A stretch of 64,000 bases of DNA from Terrimonas ferruginea DSM 30193 (GTDB taxonomy: Bacteria > Bacteroidota > Bacteroidia > Chitinophagales > Chitinophagaceae): the NCBI RefSeq assembly GCF_000425585.1, contig NZ_AUDS01000010.1:62001-126000 (forward strand), written 5' to 3'. Numbering within the stretch: position 1 is the first letter of the stretch; every line of letters starts with the position of its first letter. A program made the translations under genes and the position numbers. The notes under the pieces were generated by a model, which worked only from the letters and a program-made list of their open reading frames with translations, was not told the DNA's origin and made no database searches. Shown here in pieces: positions 1-9,431 of the stretch.

Positions 1-2
1 GG

Positions 3-470
3 TCCATTTTTTCCAACCGCAACTGGCGGCGCAACCTGAAAGAACAGCTCTTCAGTGCAGATGCATCGGATCGTCTCAAAGCCACATCCGTTGGTTTTGG
101 GGTATTCATGGGCATCGTGCCGATATGGGGTTTTCAATTGCTGGTGGCGATTGCGCTGGCAATCTTTTTCCGGTTGAACAAAGCATTGGTGATCATCGCC
201 GCCAACATCAGCATTCCGCCGATGATCCCGCTGATCATTTATCTCAGTTTCAAAGCAGGCGCTTTCTGGATGCCCGGCAGCGCCGCCGATCTTTCTTTTT
301 CCAAAGGCATCGACCTGGAAACGATCCGTATTAATCTCACCCAATATATCTGGGGCAGCATCACGCTGGCTGTCGTGGCCGGCCTTGGTTTCGGATTTAT
401 CACTTATGGTTTGCTGAAACTGGGACGCCGCCGCAAGAAAATCACCATCAACGAAACCGGAGTTTTGTAA
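3..470 (+). CDS. DUF2062-domain protein, C-terminal part (5' end outside window)
   Basis: The reading frame is open from base 3, so the start lies left of the window. About 155 residues are visible. A basic stretch (RNWRRNLKEQLF) leads into a DUF2062-like domain: a VGFGVFMGIVPIWGFQ motif, then two or three hydrophobic segments, and a basic tail. In Bacteroidota, DUF2062 domains are often fused behind a family 2 glycosyltransferase, and such fusions occur in flexirubin clusters. That the missing part is a glycosyltransferase is inference. The gene ends 8 bases before the exporter fusion gene and is probably in the same operon. Confidence 0.65.
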   Translation, partial: SIFSNRNWRRNLKEQLFSADASDRLKATSVGFGVFMGIVPIWGFQLLVAIALAIFFRLNKALVIIAANISIPPMIPLIIYLSFKAGAFWMPGSAADLSFSKGIDLETIRINLTQYIWGSITLAVVAGLGFGFITYGLLKLGRRRKKITINETGVL

Positions 471-478
471 TATAAGCA

Positions 479-3400
479 ATGGAAAAACTGTTCACCGGCA
501 TATTTGATTTTTTCAGCAGACGCAAGCCGTTGCTCTATGCAATCTTTCTGCTGACACTTGCCGTGTTCGGCTTCTTCGCATCGCGTGTGCGCTTCGAGGA
601 AGATATTTCGGCCATCATTCCTCATGACAATAAAACCGAAAAACTCACCGAAGTTTTTCAGAACTCGAAGTTTGCCGATAAACTGGTGATGATGGTGTCG
701 TTGCAGGACAGCACCAAAACGGAACCCGACAGCCTGGTAACGTATGCAGATACATTGATCGCAAGACTTCAGCAAAATGCGGCACCGCTGATCAAAGACA
801 TCCGCTACAAAGTAGAAGAAGAGTTTACACTGGAGTTATTCCGCATTATTCAATCCAATCTTCCGGTTTTCCTCGAGCAGCAGGATTACCTGCACATCGA
901 CAGCCTGCAGGATACTGCACGCATCCGGCAGACCCTTGAGAATGATATCCGTTTATTGAGTTCACCCAGCGGGTTTGCCGTGAAGCAGATCATCGCCAAC
1001 GACCCAAGCGGGATTTCTTTTATCGCTTTGAAAAAATTGCAGCAACTGCAACTCGAAGGCAACTTTGAACTCTACGACGGCTACATCGTTACCCGCGATC
1101 ACAAACACCTTCTCGCTTTTCTGACGCCCGCTTATCCCGCCGGCAATACGGGAAAGAACAGTGAGCTGCTCACACATATCGATAATATCCGCGACTCACT
1201 CTCTTCCGGAGCAGTGCGCATGCAATACTTCGGTGCCGCCGCGGTATCAGCTGGCAATGCCAGACAACTACGCACCGATACCCTGTTCACGCAGGGGCTG
1301 ACGGTAATATTTCTCATACTGTTCATCGGATTCTATTTCCGCCGCAAACGCGCGCCGGTGCTGGTGTTGCTGCCGGTTGTATACGGCGCTGCTTTCTCAC
1401 TCGCTTGTATTTATTTCCTCAAAGGGTCTATTTCAGTCATCGCGTTGGGGACAGGCTCCATCGTGTTGGGCATTGCCGTCAATTATTCTTTACACGTATT
1501 CAACCATCACCGGCACGTGCCAGATGTGCGGCAGGTGGTAAAAGACCTGGCATTTCCTTTGACTATCGGGGGCCTCACCACCATCGGCGGTTTCTTCTGC
1601 CTGGAATTTGTAAAGTCCGACATGCTGAAAGACCTTGGATTGTTTGCAGGGTTCAGTTTAATAGGCGCAGCACTTTGTTCACTGATCTTTTTGCCGCACT
1701 TCATCGGAAAGCAGAAAGCGAAAGTGAAGGAGCATCATCATTCATGGATCGATAAGCTGGCGCTGCTGCGGCCCGAACACAACAAATGGTTATTGGGCGG
1801 AGTAGCCGTATTGACGATTGTCTTCTTCTTTTTTTATAAAAAAGTGGGCTTTGAACCGGACATGACGAGCCTGAATTATCAATCGTCTGAACTCAAAGCC
1901 GCTGAAAAGGAATTGAACCGCATCAGTGGTAATGTGTTGCGTTCGGTATACCTGGTAGCCGAAGGGAAAGACCGGCAGGAGGCGTTGATGCATAATGAAC
2001 AATTGCAGCCAACCCTTCAGCAACTGCAGCAGAAAGGATGGATCAGTGCTGCGTCGGGTGTATCGGTATTATTATTATCCGACTCACTGCAATTTGAACG
2101 CATCGCCTTCTGGAACAACTACTGGAGCAACGGTAAAAAGGAAAAACTGGTAGAAGAACTCCGCAGGCAGGGAGCGTCCGTCGGATTCAAGCCAACAGCA
2201 TTCGATGCTTTCAGCAATCTGCTGAACAACGTCTACACGCCTTTGCCGAAAGAAGATGCCGATGTATTGCAGAAAAACCTGCTCGAAGATTATGTGTCGG
2301 AGAAAAAGGGCAACACATCGGTTGTAACCATTCTGAAAGTACCGCAGGAGCACAAGGCATCGGTGATCGATATATTGGATAAAAGAACGGAGGTGACTGT
2401 GCTCGATCGCCAATACCTCGCCAGCCGGTTAAGTGAAATAGTGAGTGAAGACTTCAATCGCATTGCGTTGCTGACTTCGGCACTCGTATTCATCGTGCTG
2501 CTGCTGACATTCGGACGTATCGAACTCGCATTGGTGGCGTTCATCCCGATGTTACTGAGCTGGGTATGGATACTCGGCATCATGGGCATGACGGGCATGA
2601 CCTTCAATATTGTCAACATCATCGTGTCGGCGCTCATCTTTGGCCTGGGGGATGATTATAGTTTGTTTATTATGGATGGTTTGTTGCAGGAATACAAAAC
2701 CGGCAAGAAAAACCTGTCTTCTTATAAATCCTCGATTCTTTTATCGGCCATTACCACTGTTGCAGGATTAGGTGTGCTGGCTTTTGCGCAGCATCCTGCC
2801 TTGCGTTCGGTGGCGTTTATCTCGGTTACGGGCATTCTCTGCGTGGTGCTGATGTCGCAGGTATTGATCCCGTTTTTATTTTCCTTATTGGTAAAAAGAC
2901 GTGCGGCCCGCGGCAGGCTGCCCTGGACATTGTGGAGCTGGACGCGCTCGGTGTTTTCCTTCCTGTATTTTGCCCTCGTAAGTTTGTTGCTGACGGTTTT
3001 GGGTTGGTTTCTCGTCAAGCTCAATCCATTCAACAAAGAAAAAGGCAAAGCCATTTATCATTACCTGCTTACCAAACTTTCAGCATCGGTATTGTATGTA
3101 ATGGCCAATTTTAAAAAACGGATCAACAATCCATTTAACGAAAGGTTTAAAAAGCCGGCCATCATCATCGCCAACCATCAATCCTTCCTCGACATATTGG
3201 CCATGAATATGCTCATGCCGAAGTCCATTCTCCTGACCAATCGCTGGGTCTGGAAATCGCCGGTGTTCGGTGCTGCCATACGCATGGCAGATTTTTATCC
3301 CGTGGCAGATGGCGCCGAGAACAGCGTGGAACTGATGGAGGATCGTGTGCGGAATGGTTACTCGATCATTGTTTTCCCTGAGGGGACGCGCACTTCCCAG

Positions 3401-4336
3401 GGACCAATGAAACGTTTTCACAAAGGCGCATTTTACCTGGCGGAAAAATTGAATCTCGATATCATTCCCGTAGTGCTGCACGGTACCGGTTATTGCATGA
3501 GCAAAGGAGATTATTTATTGAAAAATGGCATTGTAACTATCGAAATACTGCCGCGCATTACGCCGGATGATCCGCGGTTTGGCAGCGGTTATTCAGAACG
3601 AACCAAACGCATCAGCCGTTATTTCAAGGAAGAATATGCAAAGATCAGCCGCCGCCTGGAACAACCTGTTTTCTTCAAAGAAGAACTGATCCACAACTAT
3701 CTCTATAAAGGTCCCGTGCTGGAATGGTATATGCGCGTCAAATTGCGACTGGAAAAATATTACCAGACTTTCCACGACCTGCTGCCGCTGGAAGGACGCA
3801 TTCTCGATCTCGGTTGTGGCTATGGATTCCTGAGTTATATGTTGCATTTTGCCGGACCGCAACGGCGCATCACCGGGGTGGATTATGATGAAGAAAAAAT
3901 TGCGACCGCCAATCATTGCCTCAGCAAAACAGAACGCATCAATTTCGAACATTGCGATATCCTGCATTATCCCTTCAGTGAATACGAAGGCATCGTGATC
4001 AGCGACGTGCTGCACTACCTGCCGGCAGCCGAACAATTGCAGGTAATCGAAAAATGCATCCGCAGCCTGCGTCCCGGAGGCGTGCTGCTGATCCGCGACG
4101 GCGATACGGAAAAAGGAAACAAACACCAGACCACACGACTGACAGAATTCATGTCCACACGTGTGTTCAATTTCAACAAAACGCGTGAACACCGGATGAG
4201 TTACCTATCGGGCTCCACCATTGAAGCCATTGCGAAGCGACATGACCTTACGCTGACGGAGATCGACAATACCAGGTTCACCTCGAACATAATTTTTGTA
4301 CTGAAGAAGAAAGCAGAACCCGATGCAGACCTATGA
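479..4336 (+). CDS. Trifunctional MMPL exporter / PlsC-type acyltransferase / SAM methyltransferase
   Basis: A 1285-residue fusion of three modules. Residues 1 to about 810 are an RND/MMPL exporter: an N-terminal membrane helix near 18-35, a periplasmic loop, a helix bundle near 274-410, a second loop and a second bundle near 661-805. Residues about 880-1080 are a PlsC-like acyltransferase with NHQSFLD (HX4D) starting at 899 and FPEGTR at 966. The C-terminus is a class I SAM methyltransferase with DLGCGYG at 1110. This three-part architecture is known from flexirubin clusters. By inference the exporter moves the pigment or an intermediate across the inner membrane while the cytosolic modules acylate and methylate it. 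It overlaps the next gene by 14 nt. Confidence 0.9.
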   Translation: MEKLFTGIFDFFSRRKPLLYAIFLLTLAVFGFFASRVRFEEDISAIIPHDNKTEKLTEVFQNSKFADKLVMMVSLQDSTKTEPDSLVTYADTLIARLQQNAAPLIKDIRYKVEEEFTLELFRIIQSNLPVFLEQQDYLHIDSLQDTARIRQTLENDIRLLSSPSGFAVKQIIANDPSGISFIALKKLQQLQLEGNFELYDGYIVTRDHKHLLAFLTPAYPAGNTGKNSELLTHIDNIRDSLSSGAVRMQYFGAAAVSAGNARQLRTDTLFTQGLTVIFLILFIGFYFRRKRAPVLVLLPVVYGAAFSLACIYFLKGSISVIALGTGSIVLGIAVNYSLHVFNHHRHVPDVRQVVKDLAFPLTIGGLTTIGGFFCLEFVKSDMLKDLGLFAGFSLIGAALCSLIFLPHFIGKQKAKVKEHHHSWIDKLALLRPEHNKWLLGGVAVLTIVFFFFYKKVGFEPDMTSLNYQSSELKAAEKELNRISGNVLRSVYLVAEGKDRQEALMHNEQLQPTLQQLQQKGWISAASGVSVLLLSDSLQFERIAFWNNYWSNGKKEKLVEELRRQGASVGFKPTAFDAFSNLLNNVYTPLPKEDADVLQKNLLEDYVSEKKGNTSVVTILKVPQEHKASVIDILDKRTEVTVLDRQYLASRLSEIVSEDFNRIALLTSALVFIVLLLTFGRIELALVAFIPMLLSWVWILGIMGMTGMTFNIVNIIVSALIFGLGDDYSLFIMDGLLQEYKTGKKNLSSYKSSILLSAITTVAGLGVLAFAQHPALRSVAFISVTGILCVVLMSQVLIPFLFSLLVKRRAARGRLPWTLWSWTRSVFSFLYFALVSLLLTVLGWFLVKLNPFNKEKGKAIYHYLLTKLSASVLYVMANFKKRINNPFNERFKKPAIIIANHQSFLDILAMNMLMPKSILLTNRWVWKSPVFGAAIRMADFYPVADGAENSVELMEDRVRNGYSIIVFPEGTRTSQGPMKRFHKGAFYLAEKLNLDIIPVVLHGTGYCMSKGDYLLKNGIVTIEILPRITPDDPRFGSGYSERTKRISRYFKEEYAKISRRLEQPVFFKEELIHNYLYKGPVLEWYMRVKLRLEKYYQTFHDLLPLEGRILDLGCGYGFLSYMLHFAGPQRRITGVDYDEEKIATANHCLSKTERINFEHCDILHYPFSEYEGIVISDVLHYLPAAEQLQVIEKCIRSLRPGGVLLIRDGDTEKGNKHQTTRLTEFMSTRVFNFNKTREHRMSYLSGSTIEAIAKRHDLTLTEIDNTRFTSNIIFVLKKKAEPDADL

Positions 4337-5825
4337 TGTGGTGATAACAGGAAGTGGCATGGGCGGTCTCGTGTGTGCCAATCTGCTGGCGGCGGAAGGG
4401 CTGAAGGTATGTGTGTTGGAAAAAAACAACCAGGCCGGCGGCAACCTGCAGACCTTTGTCCGCGATAAACTCATTTTCGATTCCGGTGTGCATTATATCG
4501 GCGGACTCGGCAAAGGACAAAACCTTTACCAGATTTTCCGCTATCTCGGCATCATGGATGAACTGCGTATCGAGCAAATGGATCCTGATGGCTTCGATAA
4601 AATACTGATCGGCAACGACCCCAAAGTGTATAACCAGGCACAGGGTTATGAATCATTCATCCGGAATCTTGCTAAAGAGTTTCCGGGGGAAGAAAACAAT
4701 ATCCAACGCTATTGCGATCACATCCGGTATATATGCGCACAATTTCCATTGTACAACCTGCAAATGGATGGAGGGAATAAGACATCCGTAATGAGTGAAG
4801 GTGCGGAGGAAACCATTGCTTCCTTTACGTCGAATCCGAAGCTCCGGGCCATACTCGCCGGCAACAACCTGCTGTACGCTGGCGAAGGTGGCCGTACACC
4901 GTTTTATGTACACGCGCTTATCCTCAACAGTTATATCGAAAGCTCCTGGAAATGTATCCGGGGTGGTTCACAAATTGCAAAACAGCTCATTAAACAATTA
5001 CGTGCGCACGGCGGTGAATTGTTCCGGCATACCGAAGTAACCCGTTTTGTTTGCGACAACGATAAAGTGACGCATGTTGAGACAAACAACGGCAGTTTTG
5101 CGGCAAAACAATTCATTTCCAATATCAGTCCCGTGCATACACTCGCAATGACGGACAGTCCCTTGTTGAAGGAAGTGTATCGTCAGCGGATCAATCATTT
5201 ACCCAATACCATTGCCTCGTTTTCCGTGCATCTCGTATTGCAGGAGCAGACAGTGCCGTATAGTTCCGGCAACTATTACTATCACCGGGAAGGCCGTGTA
5301 TGGTCGATGAATGACTATACGCAGGAAGACTGGCCATTAGGATATGGCATGTTCTATACCCGTTCGGAACAATTTCCCGCGTATGCGGAATCGATCACGG
5401 TATTCACGGGCATGCATTACAGTGAAATGGAACCCTGGAAGGAAAGTTTTCATACGGTGGCCGGCGGTACCCCGCGCGGCGAAGCATACGAGTTATTCAA
5501 AAAACGCAAAGGAGAGCAACTGCTCGACCGGGTGGAAGAACGTTTTCCCGGTTTGCGTAAAGCCATAAAAGCCTGTTACACTACCACGCCACTCACGTAC
5601 CGCGATTATATCGGTTCGGGAGACGGCACGATGTACGGCTTTGCCAAAGATTACAACGACCCGTTAAAAACCTTCATGAGCCCGCGCACAAAGCTGCCAA
5701 ACCTGTACCTTACAGGTCAGAATCTGAACCTGCATGGCATACTGGGCACCGCGCTGAGCGGGATCATGACCAGCATTACCCTGTTGGGCGATGATAAAAT
5801 AGTGGAGAAAATAAGAAATGCCTAA
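4323..5825 (+). CDS. Phytoene-desaturase-like NAD(P)/FAD oxidoreductase
   Basis: 500 residues. The N-terminal dinucleotide-binding motif GSGMGGLVCANLLAAEG (from residue 10) is followed by an acidic EK and an AGG motif, as in the CrtI/retinol-saturase group. The C-terminal TGQNLNLHGILGTALSG matches the FAD-contacting end motif of that group. This group carries out desaturation, saturation or isomerisation of conjugated polyenes, which fits a polyene pigment cluster. The exact reaction is unknown. The start overlaps the preceding gene by 14 nt and the end overlaps the next by 8 nt, suggesting translational coupling. Confidence 0.8.
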   Translation: MQTYDVVITGSGMGGLVCANLLAAEGLKVCVLEKNNQAGGNLQTFVRDKLIFDSGVHYIGGLGKGQNLYQIFRYLGIMDELRIEQMDPDGFDKILIGNDPKVYNQAQGYESFIRNLAKEFPGEENNIQRYCDHIRYICAQFPLYNLQMDGGNKTSVMSEGAEETIASFTSNPKLRAILAGNNLLYAGEGGRTPFYVHALILNSYIESSWKCIRGGSQIAKQLIKQLRAHGGELFRHTEVTRFVCDNDKVTHVETNNGSFAAKQFISNISPVHTLAMTDSPLLKEVYRQRINHLPNTIASFSVHLVLQEQTVPYSSGNYYYHREGRVWSMNDYTQEDWPLGYGMFYTRSEQFPAYAESITVFTGMHYSEMEPWKESFHTVAGGTPRGEAYELFKKRKGEQLLDRVEERFPGLRKAIKACYTTTPLTYRDYIGSGDGTMYGFAKDYNDPLKTFMSPRTKLPNLYLTGQNLNLHGILGTALSGIMTSITLLGDDKIVEKIRNA

Positions 5826-7497
5826 ACCCAAAAGACCCTATCGTTTCTGGCGCAGACTGGCGCGCGTGCTGGCCGCTTTCATCGGCCTGATCGTGCTGTT
5901 GTTCCTGTACCTGGTGTGGGTATCGCAGGTCAATCCGCCGGACGTGCAGGATAAAAAAAGCCTTAGCTGGCAACGCCAGCAGCCCGACAGCGGTTTGTAT
6001 ACGATCGGCAATAGCTGGTTGCGTCACAGCTCATCCGGCCTTTATGAAATGTATGTGGAAGGTGCGCCGTTCGAGCGCGGCGTGGTAAACGGTAAACTGT
6101 CGAAAGAACTGGTACAAAGCCAGGAGGATTATTTTACCGCGCAGATCAATAAAATGATCCCCTCGCATTTCTACCGCCAGTTCCTGAAATATTTTATCGG
6201 CTTCTTCAACCGTAAACTGGTGAAGAATGTGATACCGGAATACAAAGAAGAAATTTATGGTGTATCGCAATCGGCGTCGGCCAACTATGGCTATATCGGT
6301 ACGCCCTACCAACGCATCCTCAATTATCATTCGGCGCACGATATAGGCCATGCGTTGCAAAACCTGGCACTGGTAGGCTGTACGTCCTTCGGCACCTGGG
6401 GCAGCGCATCGGCCGACAGCACGATGATTATTGGTAGAAATTTTGATTTTTATGTCGGCGATGATTTTGCACGCAATAAAATTGTGGAGTTTGTCAACCC
6501 TTCAGCGGGCTTCAAATTCATGAGTGTGACCTGGGGCGGATTTGTAGGCGTGGTGTCAGGCATGAATGAAAAAGGATTGACGGTTACCATCAACGCTGCC
6601 AAGAGCGATCTGCCCACGGGGTCTGCCACACCGGTATCGCTGGTAGCACGCGAGATATTGCAATACGCCGGCAACATCCAACAGGCCGTGGAAGTGGCGC
6701 GCCGCCGTAAAATGTTTGTATCGGAATCCTTCCTGGTCGGCTCTGCTGCCGATAACAAAGCTGTGATCATCGAGAAAACGCCGGACTCACTCGAAGTATA
6801 TGATCCGGGACGGAACAGTATTCTTTGCACGAACCATTTTCAAAGCCAAGGCCTCGGCGCCACCTCCATGAACCGGCAACAGGAACGGGAGAGCGCATCG
6901 GTATATCGTTATCACCGGTTGACAGAATTGCTGTCCGGTAATGGTCCGAATACTGTAGCCAAGACCGTATCCATTCTCCGCGACCAGAAAGGGATTGGTG
7001 GTGCCGACATCGGCACCGGCAATGAAAAAGCCGTGAATCAACTGATCGCGCATCACTCGATCGTGTTTGAGCCGCAGAAATTATTGGTATGGGTGTCCAC
7101 TTCGCCGTGGCAACTCGGATCATACGTGGCCTACGATCTGAAGAAAGTATTCAGTCTCGCCGGCATGAAAAAAAACCAGGAGATCTCCGAAGCGATATTG
7201 ACGATTCCGGCGGATAGTTTTATGCAGACAGCACAATTCAAAAACTTTGAACGCTTCCGTGTATTGAAACAACGGGTAATGGATGGGCAAACGGTGAACC
7301 CCGACAGCCTGGTGATCCTGAATCCTTCCTACTATCATGCGTATATTTTAGCGGGCGATTATCTGTACAAACAGAAAAATTATCAGCGGGCGTTGAATTA
7401 CTACCAGCAGGCATTGACAAAAGAAATTGCGACTGTGCCCGAAAAGAAACACGCGGAGGACAGGATTGAAGCATGTAAAAAGCGGTTGGCAAAATGA
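5818..7497 (+). CDS. C45-family Ntn-hydrolase/acyltransferase with membrane anchor and TPR tail
   Basis: 559 residues. A basic N-terminus and a membrane helix at about 14-38 anchor it. The central domain looks like the C45 family (acyl-CoA:6-aminopenicillanate acyltransferase-like), with GCTSFG placing the candidate nucleophile at Cys188, followed by IIGRNFDFY and a later NEKGLTVTINAAKS. Family members self-cleave so that this Cys becomes N-terminal. Residues about 500-545 look like one TPR pair. Within a pigment cluster an amide- or ester-forming or -hydrolysing role is plausible but inferred. It overlaps acpS by 4 nt. Confidence 0.75.
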   Translation: MPKPKRPYRFWRRLARVLAAFIGLIVLLFLYLVWVSQVNPPDVQDKKSLSWQRQQPDSGLYTIGNSWLRHSSSGLYEMYVEGAPFERGVVNGKLSKELVQSQEDYFTAQINKMIPSHFYRQFLKYFIGFFNRKLVKNVIPEYKEEIYGVSQSASANYGYIGTPYQRILNYHSAHDIGHALQNLALVGCTSFGTWGSASADSTMIIGRNFDFYVGDDFARNKIVEFVNPSAGFKFMSVTWGGFVGVVSGMNEKGLTVTINAAKSDLPTGSATPVSLVAREILQYAGNIQQAVEVARRRKMFVSESFLVGSAADNKAVIIEKTPDSLEVYDPGRNSILCTNHFQSQGLGATSMNRQQERESASVYRYHRLTELLSGNGPNTVAKTVSILRDQKGIGGADIGTGNEKAVNQLIAHHSIVFEPQKLLVWVSTSPWQLGSYVAYDLKKVFSLAGMKKNQEISEAILTIPADSFMQTAQFKNFERFRVLKQRVMDGQTVNPDSLVILNPSYYHAYILAGDYLYKQKNYQRALNYYQQALTKEIATVPEKKHAEDRIEACKKRLAK

Positions 7498-7871
7498 TCG
7501 AAGGCATCGGCATCGATATGATTGAAGTGGAGCGCGTGGGCTCGCGGATAGACAGGGAAAACGGATTCCGTGAACTGGTCTTTTCGCCAGGCGAGATTGC
7601 TTATTGCGAAAGCAAAACCCACAAACACCAGCATTACAGCGCGCGTTTTGCCGCCAAGGAAGCCTTTTTCAAAGCATTGGGCACCGGTTGGGCACAGGGC
7701 ACTTCTTTTAATGAAATAGAAATATTACCCGGAGAAAAAGGTGAACCGCATTTGCATTTATCAGGTAATACGGCGGTCACATTGGCGCATCTGAAAGGAT
7801 GTGTGATAAAAGTATCGTTGACGCATTTGAAGGATATTGCAGCGGCGGTGGTAATAATAAGTTATAAGTAA
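7494..7871 (+). CDS. acpS: Holo-ACP synthase (4'-phosphopantetheinyl transferase)
   Basis: 125 residues, the usual AcpS length. GIGIDMIE carries the metal-binding Asp8. FSPGEIAYC and ARFAAKEAF carry the second conserved block, with Glu56. The enzyme transfers phosphopantetheine from CoA to the serine of an acyl carrier protein. It overlaps the C45 gene by 4 nt (ATGA), so it is co-translated with the pigment genes. It may serve the two cluster ACPs, the housekeeping ACP, or both. Confidence 0.9.
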   Translation: MIEGIGIDMIEVERVGSRIDRENGFRELVFSPGEIAYCESKTHKHQHYSARFAAKEAFFKALGTGWAQGTSFNEIEILPGEKGEPHLHLSGNTAVTLAHLKGCVIKVSLTHLKDIAAAVVIISYK

Positions 7872-7877
7872 TAAGTA

Positions 7878-7971
7878 GCTCTTTGCGCCTTTGCTCCTTA
7901 CGCTACTTTGCGTGAAATTTGCACGCAAAGCCGCAAAGGGCATTCATTTATTCACTCCCGATACTTCGGGA
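7878..7971. repeat. REP-like intergenic inverted repeats
   Basis: A perfect 9-bp inverted repeat, CTTTGCGTG at 7906-7914 and CACGCAAAG at 7922-7930, is nested inside a looser outer pair (CCTTTGC near 7887, GCAAAGG near 7933). A second hairpin, TCCCGA-TACT-TCGGGA, lies at 7956-7971. There is no clear T tract, so these are better read as dispersed intergenic palindromes than as a strong terminator. They separate acpS from the next gene. Confidence 0.55.
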
Positions 7972-7976
7972 TGAAG

Positions 7977-8018
7977 ATTTTGACTTTTGAATTTTGACTT
8001 TTGAATTTTGACTTTTGA
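7977..8018. repeat. Three perfect 14-nt tandem repeats directly before a start codon
   Basis: The unit ATTTTGACTTTTGA occurs three times without a mismatch, then a partial ATTTT, then the ATG at 8024. A related copy, TTCAAAAGTCAAAAGT at 36150-36165, lies just upstream of the minus-strand DUF2461 gene, in the same orientation relative to translation. Promoter or untranslated-leader function is possible but not shown. Confidence 0.8.
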
Positions 8019-8023
8019 ATTTT

Positions 8024-9307
8024 ATGGCAGCATACCCGACAGCTTCACAAATCCGCTCCACGCAGGAACAAAAACTGCAGGAGCTGCTGCAATATGTAGG
8101 ACAGCATTCACCTTACTACAAACGTCTTTTCAAAGAAAAAGGAATTGATCCTTCTTCTATCCGCACACTCGAAGACCTGACCACCATTCCCCCGACACAA
8201 AAGGAACACCTGCAACAGCAGAACGAAGATTTTCTTTGTGTAGCTCCGGATAAAGTGATCGAATACACGGCTACTTCCGGCACGTTGGGCAGTCCGGTTA
8301 CCATTGCACTCACCGAGCGCGATTTGCAACGGCTGGCCAGCAACGAACACGAATCATTCCGCTGCGCCGGCGGCAGCGCGGAAGATATTTACCAGTTGAT
8401 GCTGACGCTGGATCGTCAGTTTATGGCAGGCATGGCTTATTATTCCGGTATCCGCAAACTCGGCGCAGGCATTATACGTGTCGGTCCCGGCGTACCTTCT
8501 TTGCAATGGGAAACCATTGCGAGGCTGAAACCTACCGCCATCGTTGCCGTTCCTTCTTTTATTGTAAAACTGATCCAATATGCCGGGGAACACGGCATAG
8601 ATCCCAATGCGTCGTCGGTGCGAAAAGCCATTTGTATCGGCGAGAATATCCGCAACACGGATTTTTCACTGAATGTTTTAGGAAAACGGATAACAGACGA
8701 CTGGAATCTCCATCTCTATTCCACCTATGCGTCTACAGAAATGCAAACGGCCTTTACCGAATGCAGTGAAGGGCAGGGCGGACACCTGCAACCCGAATTG
8801 GTGATCGCCGAATTGCTGGACGATGACGACAATCCGGTAGCCGACGGCACGCCCGGAGAAATCACCATTACCACGCTCGGCGTGGAGGGAATGCCGCTGA
8901 TCCGCTACAAAACCGGCGATATGTGCATCGCTTTCCGCGGACCCTGTGCCTGCGGACGCCACAGCCTGCGCCTGTCGCCCGTGATCGGCCGCAAAAAACA
9001 AATGATCAAATTCAAAGGCACCACTTTGTTTGCACCGGCCCTCTTCGAAATCCTGCACAGCATGGACCTGATCCGCGAATACGTGGCCGAAGTATCGACC
9101 AACGAAATCGGCACTGACGAAGTGCTCTTATACCTCGTGCCGGTCAATGAGGCACCCGAAACCGATCACAAGATCAGGGCTTATTTACAGGCACGCCTGC
9201 GCGTAACACCCCAGGTGAAATACCTGCTGCCCGCTGAAATGCAGCAACTTCAGTTTCCCGACGGCGGCCGCAAACCGGTACGCTTTATCGATAAACGCGG
9301 CGCTTAA
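8024..9307 (+). CDS. Phenylacetate-CoA-ligase-like AMP-dependent acyl ligase
   Basis: 427 residues from the ATG at 8024; an upstream in-frame TTG at 8015 lies inside the tandem repeat and is less likely. ANL-family motifs are visible: TATSGTLGSPVTIALT (ATP loop), YASTEMQTAF, GMPLIRYKTGDM, and a C-terminal RKKQMIKFKGTTLFAPALFE. The CACGRH segment resembles the Cys-rich loop of PaaK-type ligases. It is likely to adenylate an aryl acid, most simply the 4-coumarate made by the adjacent ammonia-lyase, and load it onto an ACP or CoA as the polyene starter. Substrate is inferred from context. Confidence 0.85.
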   Translation: MAAYPTASQIRSTQEQKLQELLQYVGQHSPYYKRLFKEKGIDPSSIRTLEDLTTIPPTQKEHLQQQNEDFLCVAPDKVIEYTATSGTLGSPVTIALTERDLQRLASNEHESFRCAGGSAEDIYQLMLTLDRQFMAGMAYYSGIRKLGAGIIRVGPGVPSLQWETIARLKPTAIVAVPSFIVKLIQYAGEHGIDPNASSVRKAICIGENIRNTDFSLNVLGKRITDDWNLHLYSTYASTEMQTAFTECSEGQGGHLQPELVIAELLDDDDNPVADGTPGEITITTLGVEGMPLIRYKTGDMCIAFRGPCACGRHSLRLSPVIGRKKQMIKFKGTTLFAPALFEILHSMDLIREYVAEVSTNEIGTDEVLLYLVPVNEAPETDHKIRAYLQARLRVTPQVKYLLPAEMQQLQFPDGGRKPVRFIDKRGA

Positions 9308-9431
9308 CGCCTGTTCGTGCCACCCTGTAATTGCCGCCTGTAAAGGCTCGCGCGGGAACAAAATTTTTCAGTCCCCCGTTTATTTTGTTCTTTTGCGCCT
9401 TGCGTTCGACTTAAAAAAACAATGATGTCTC

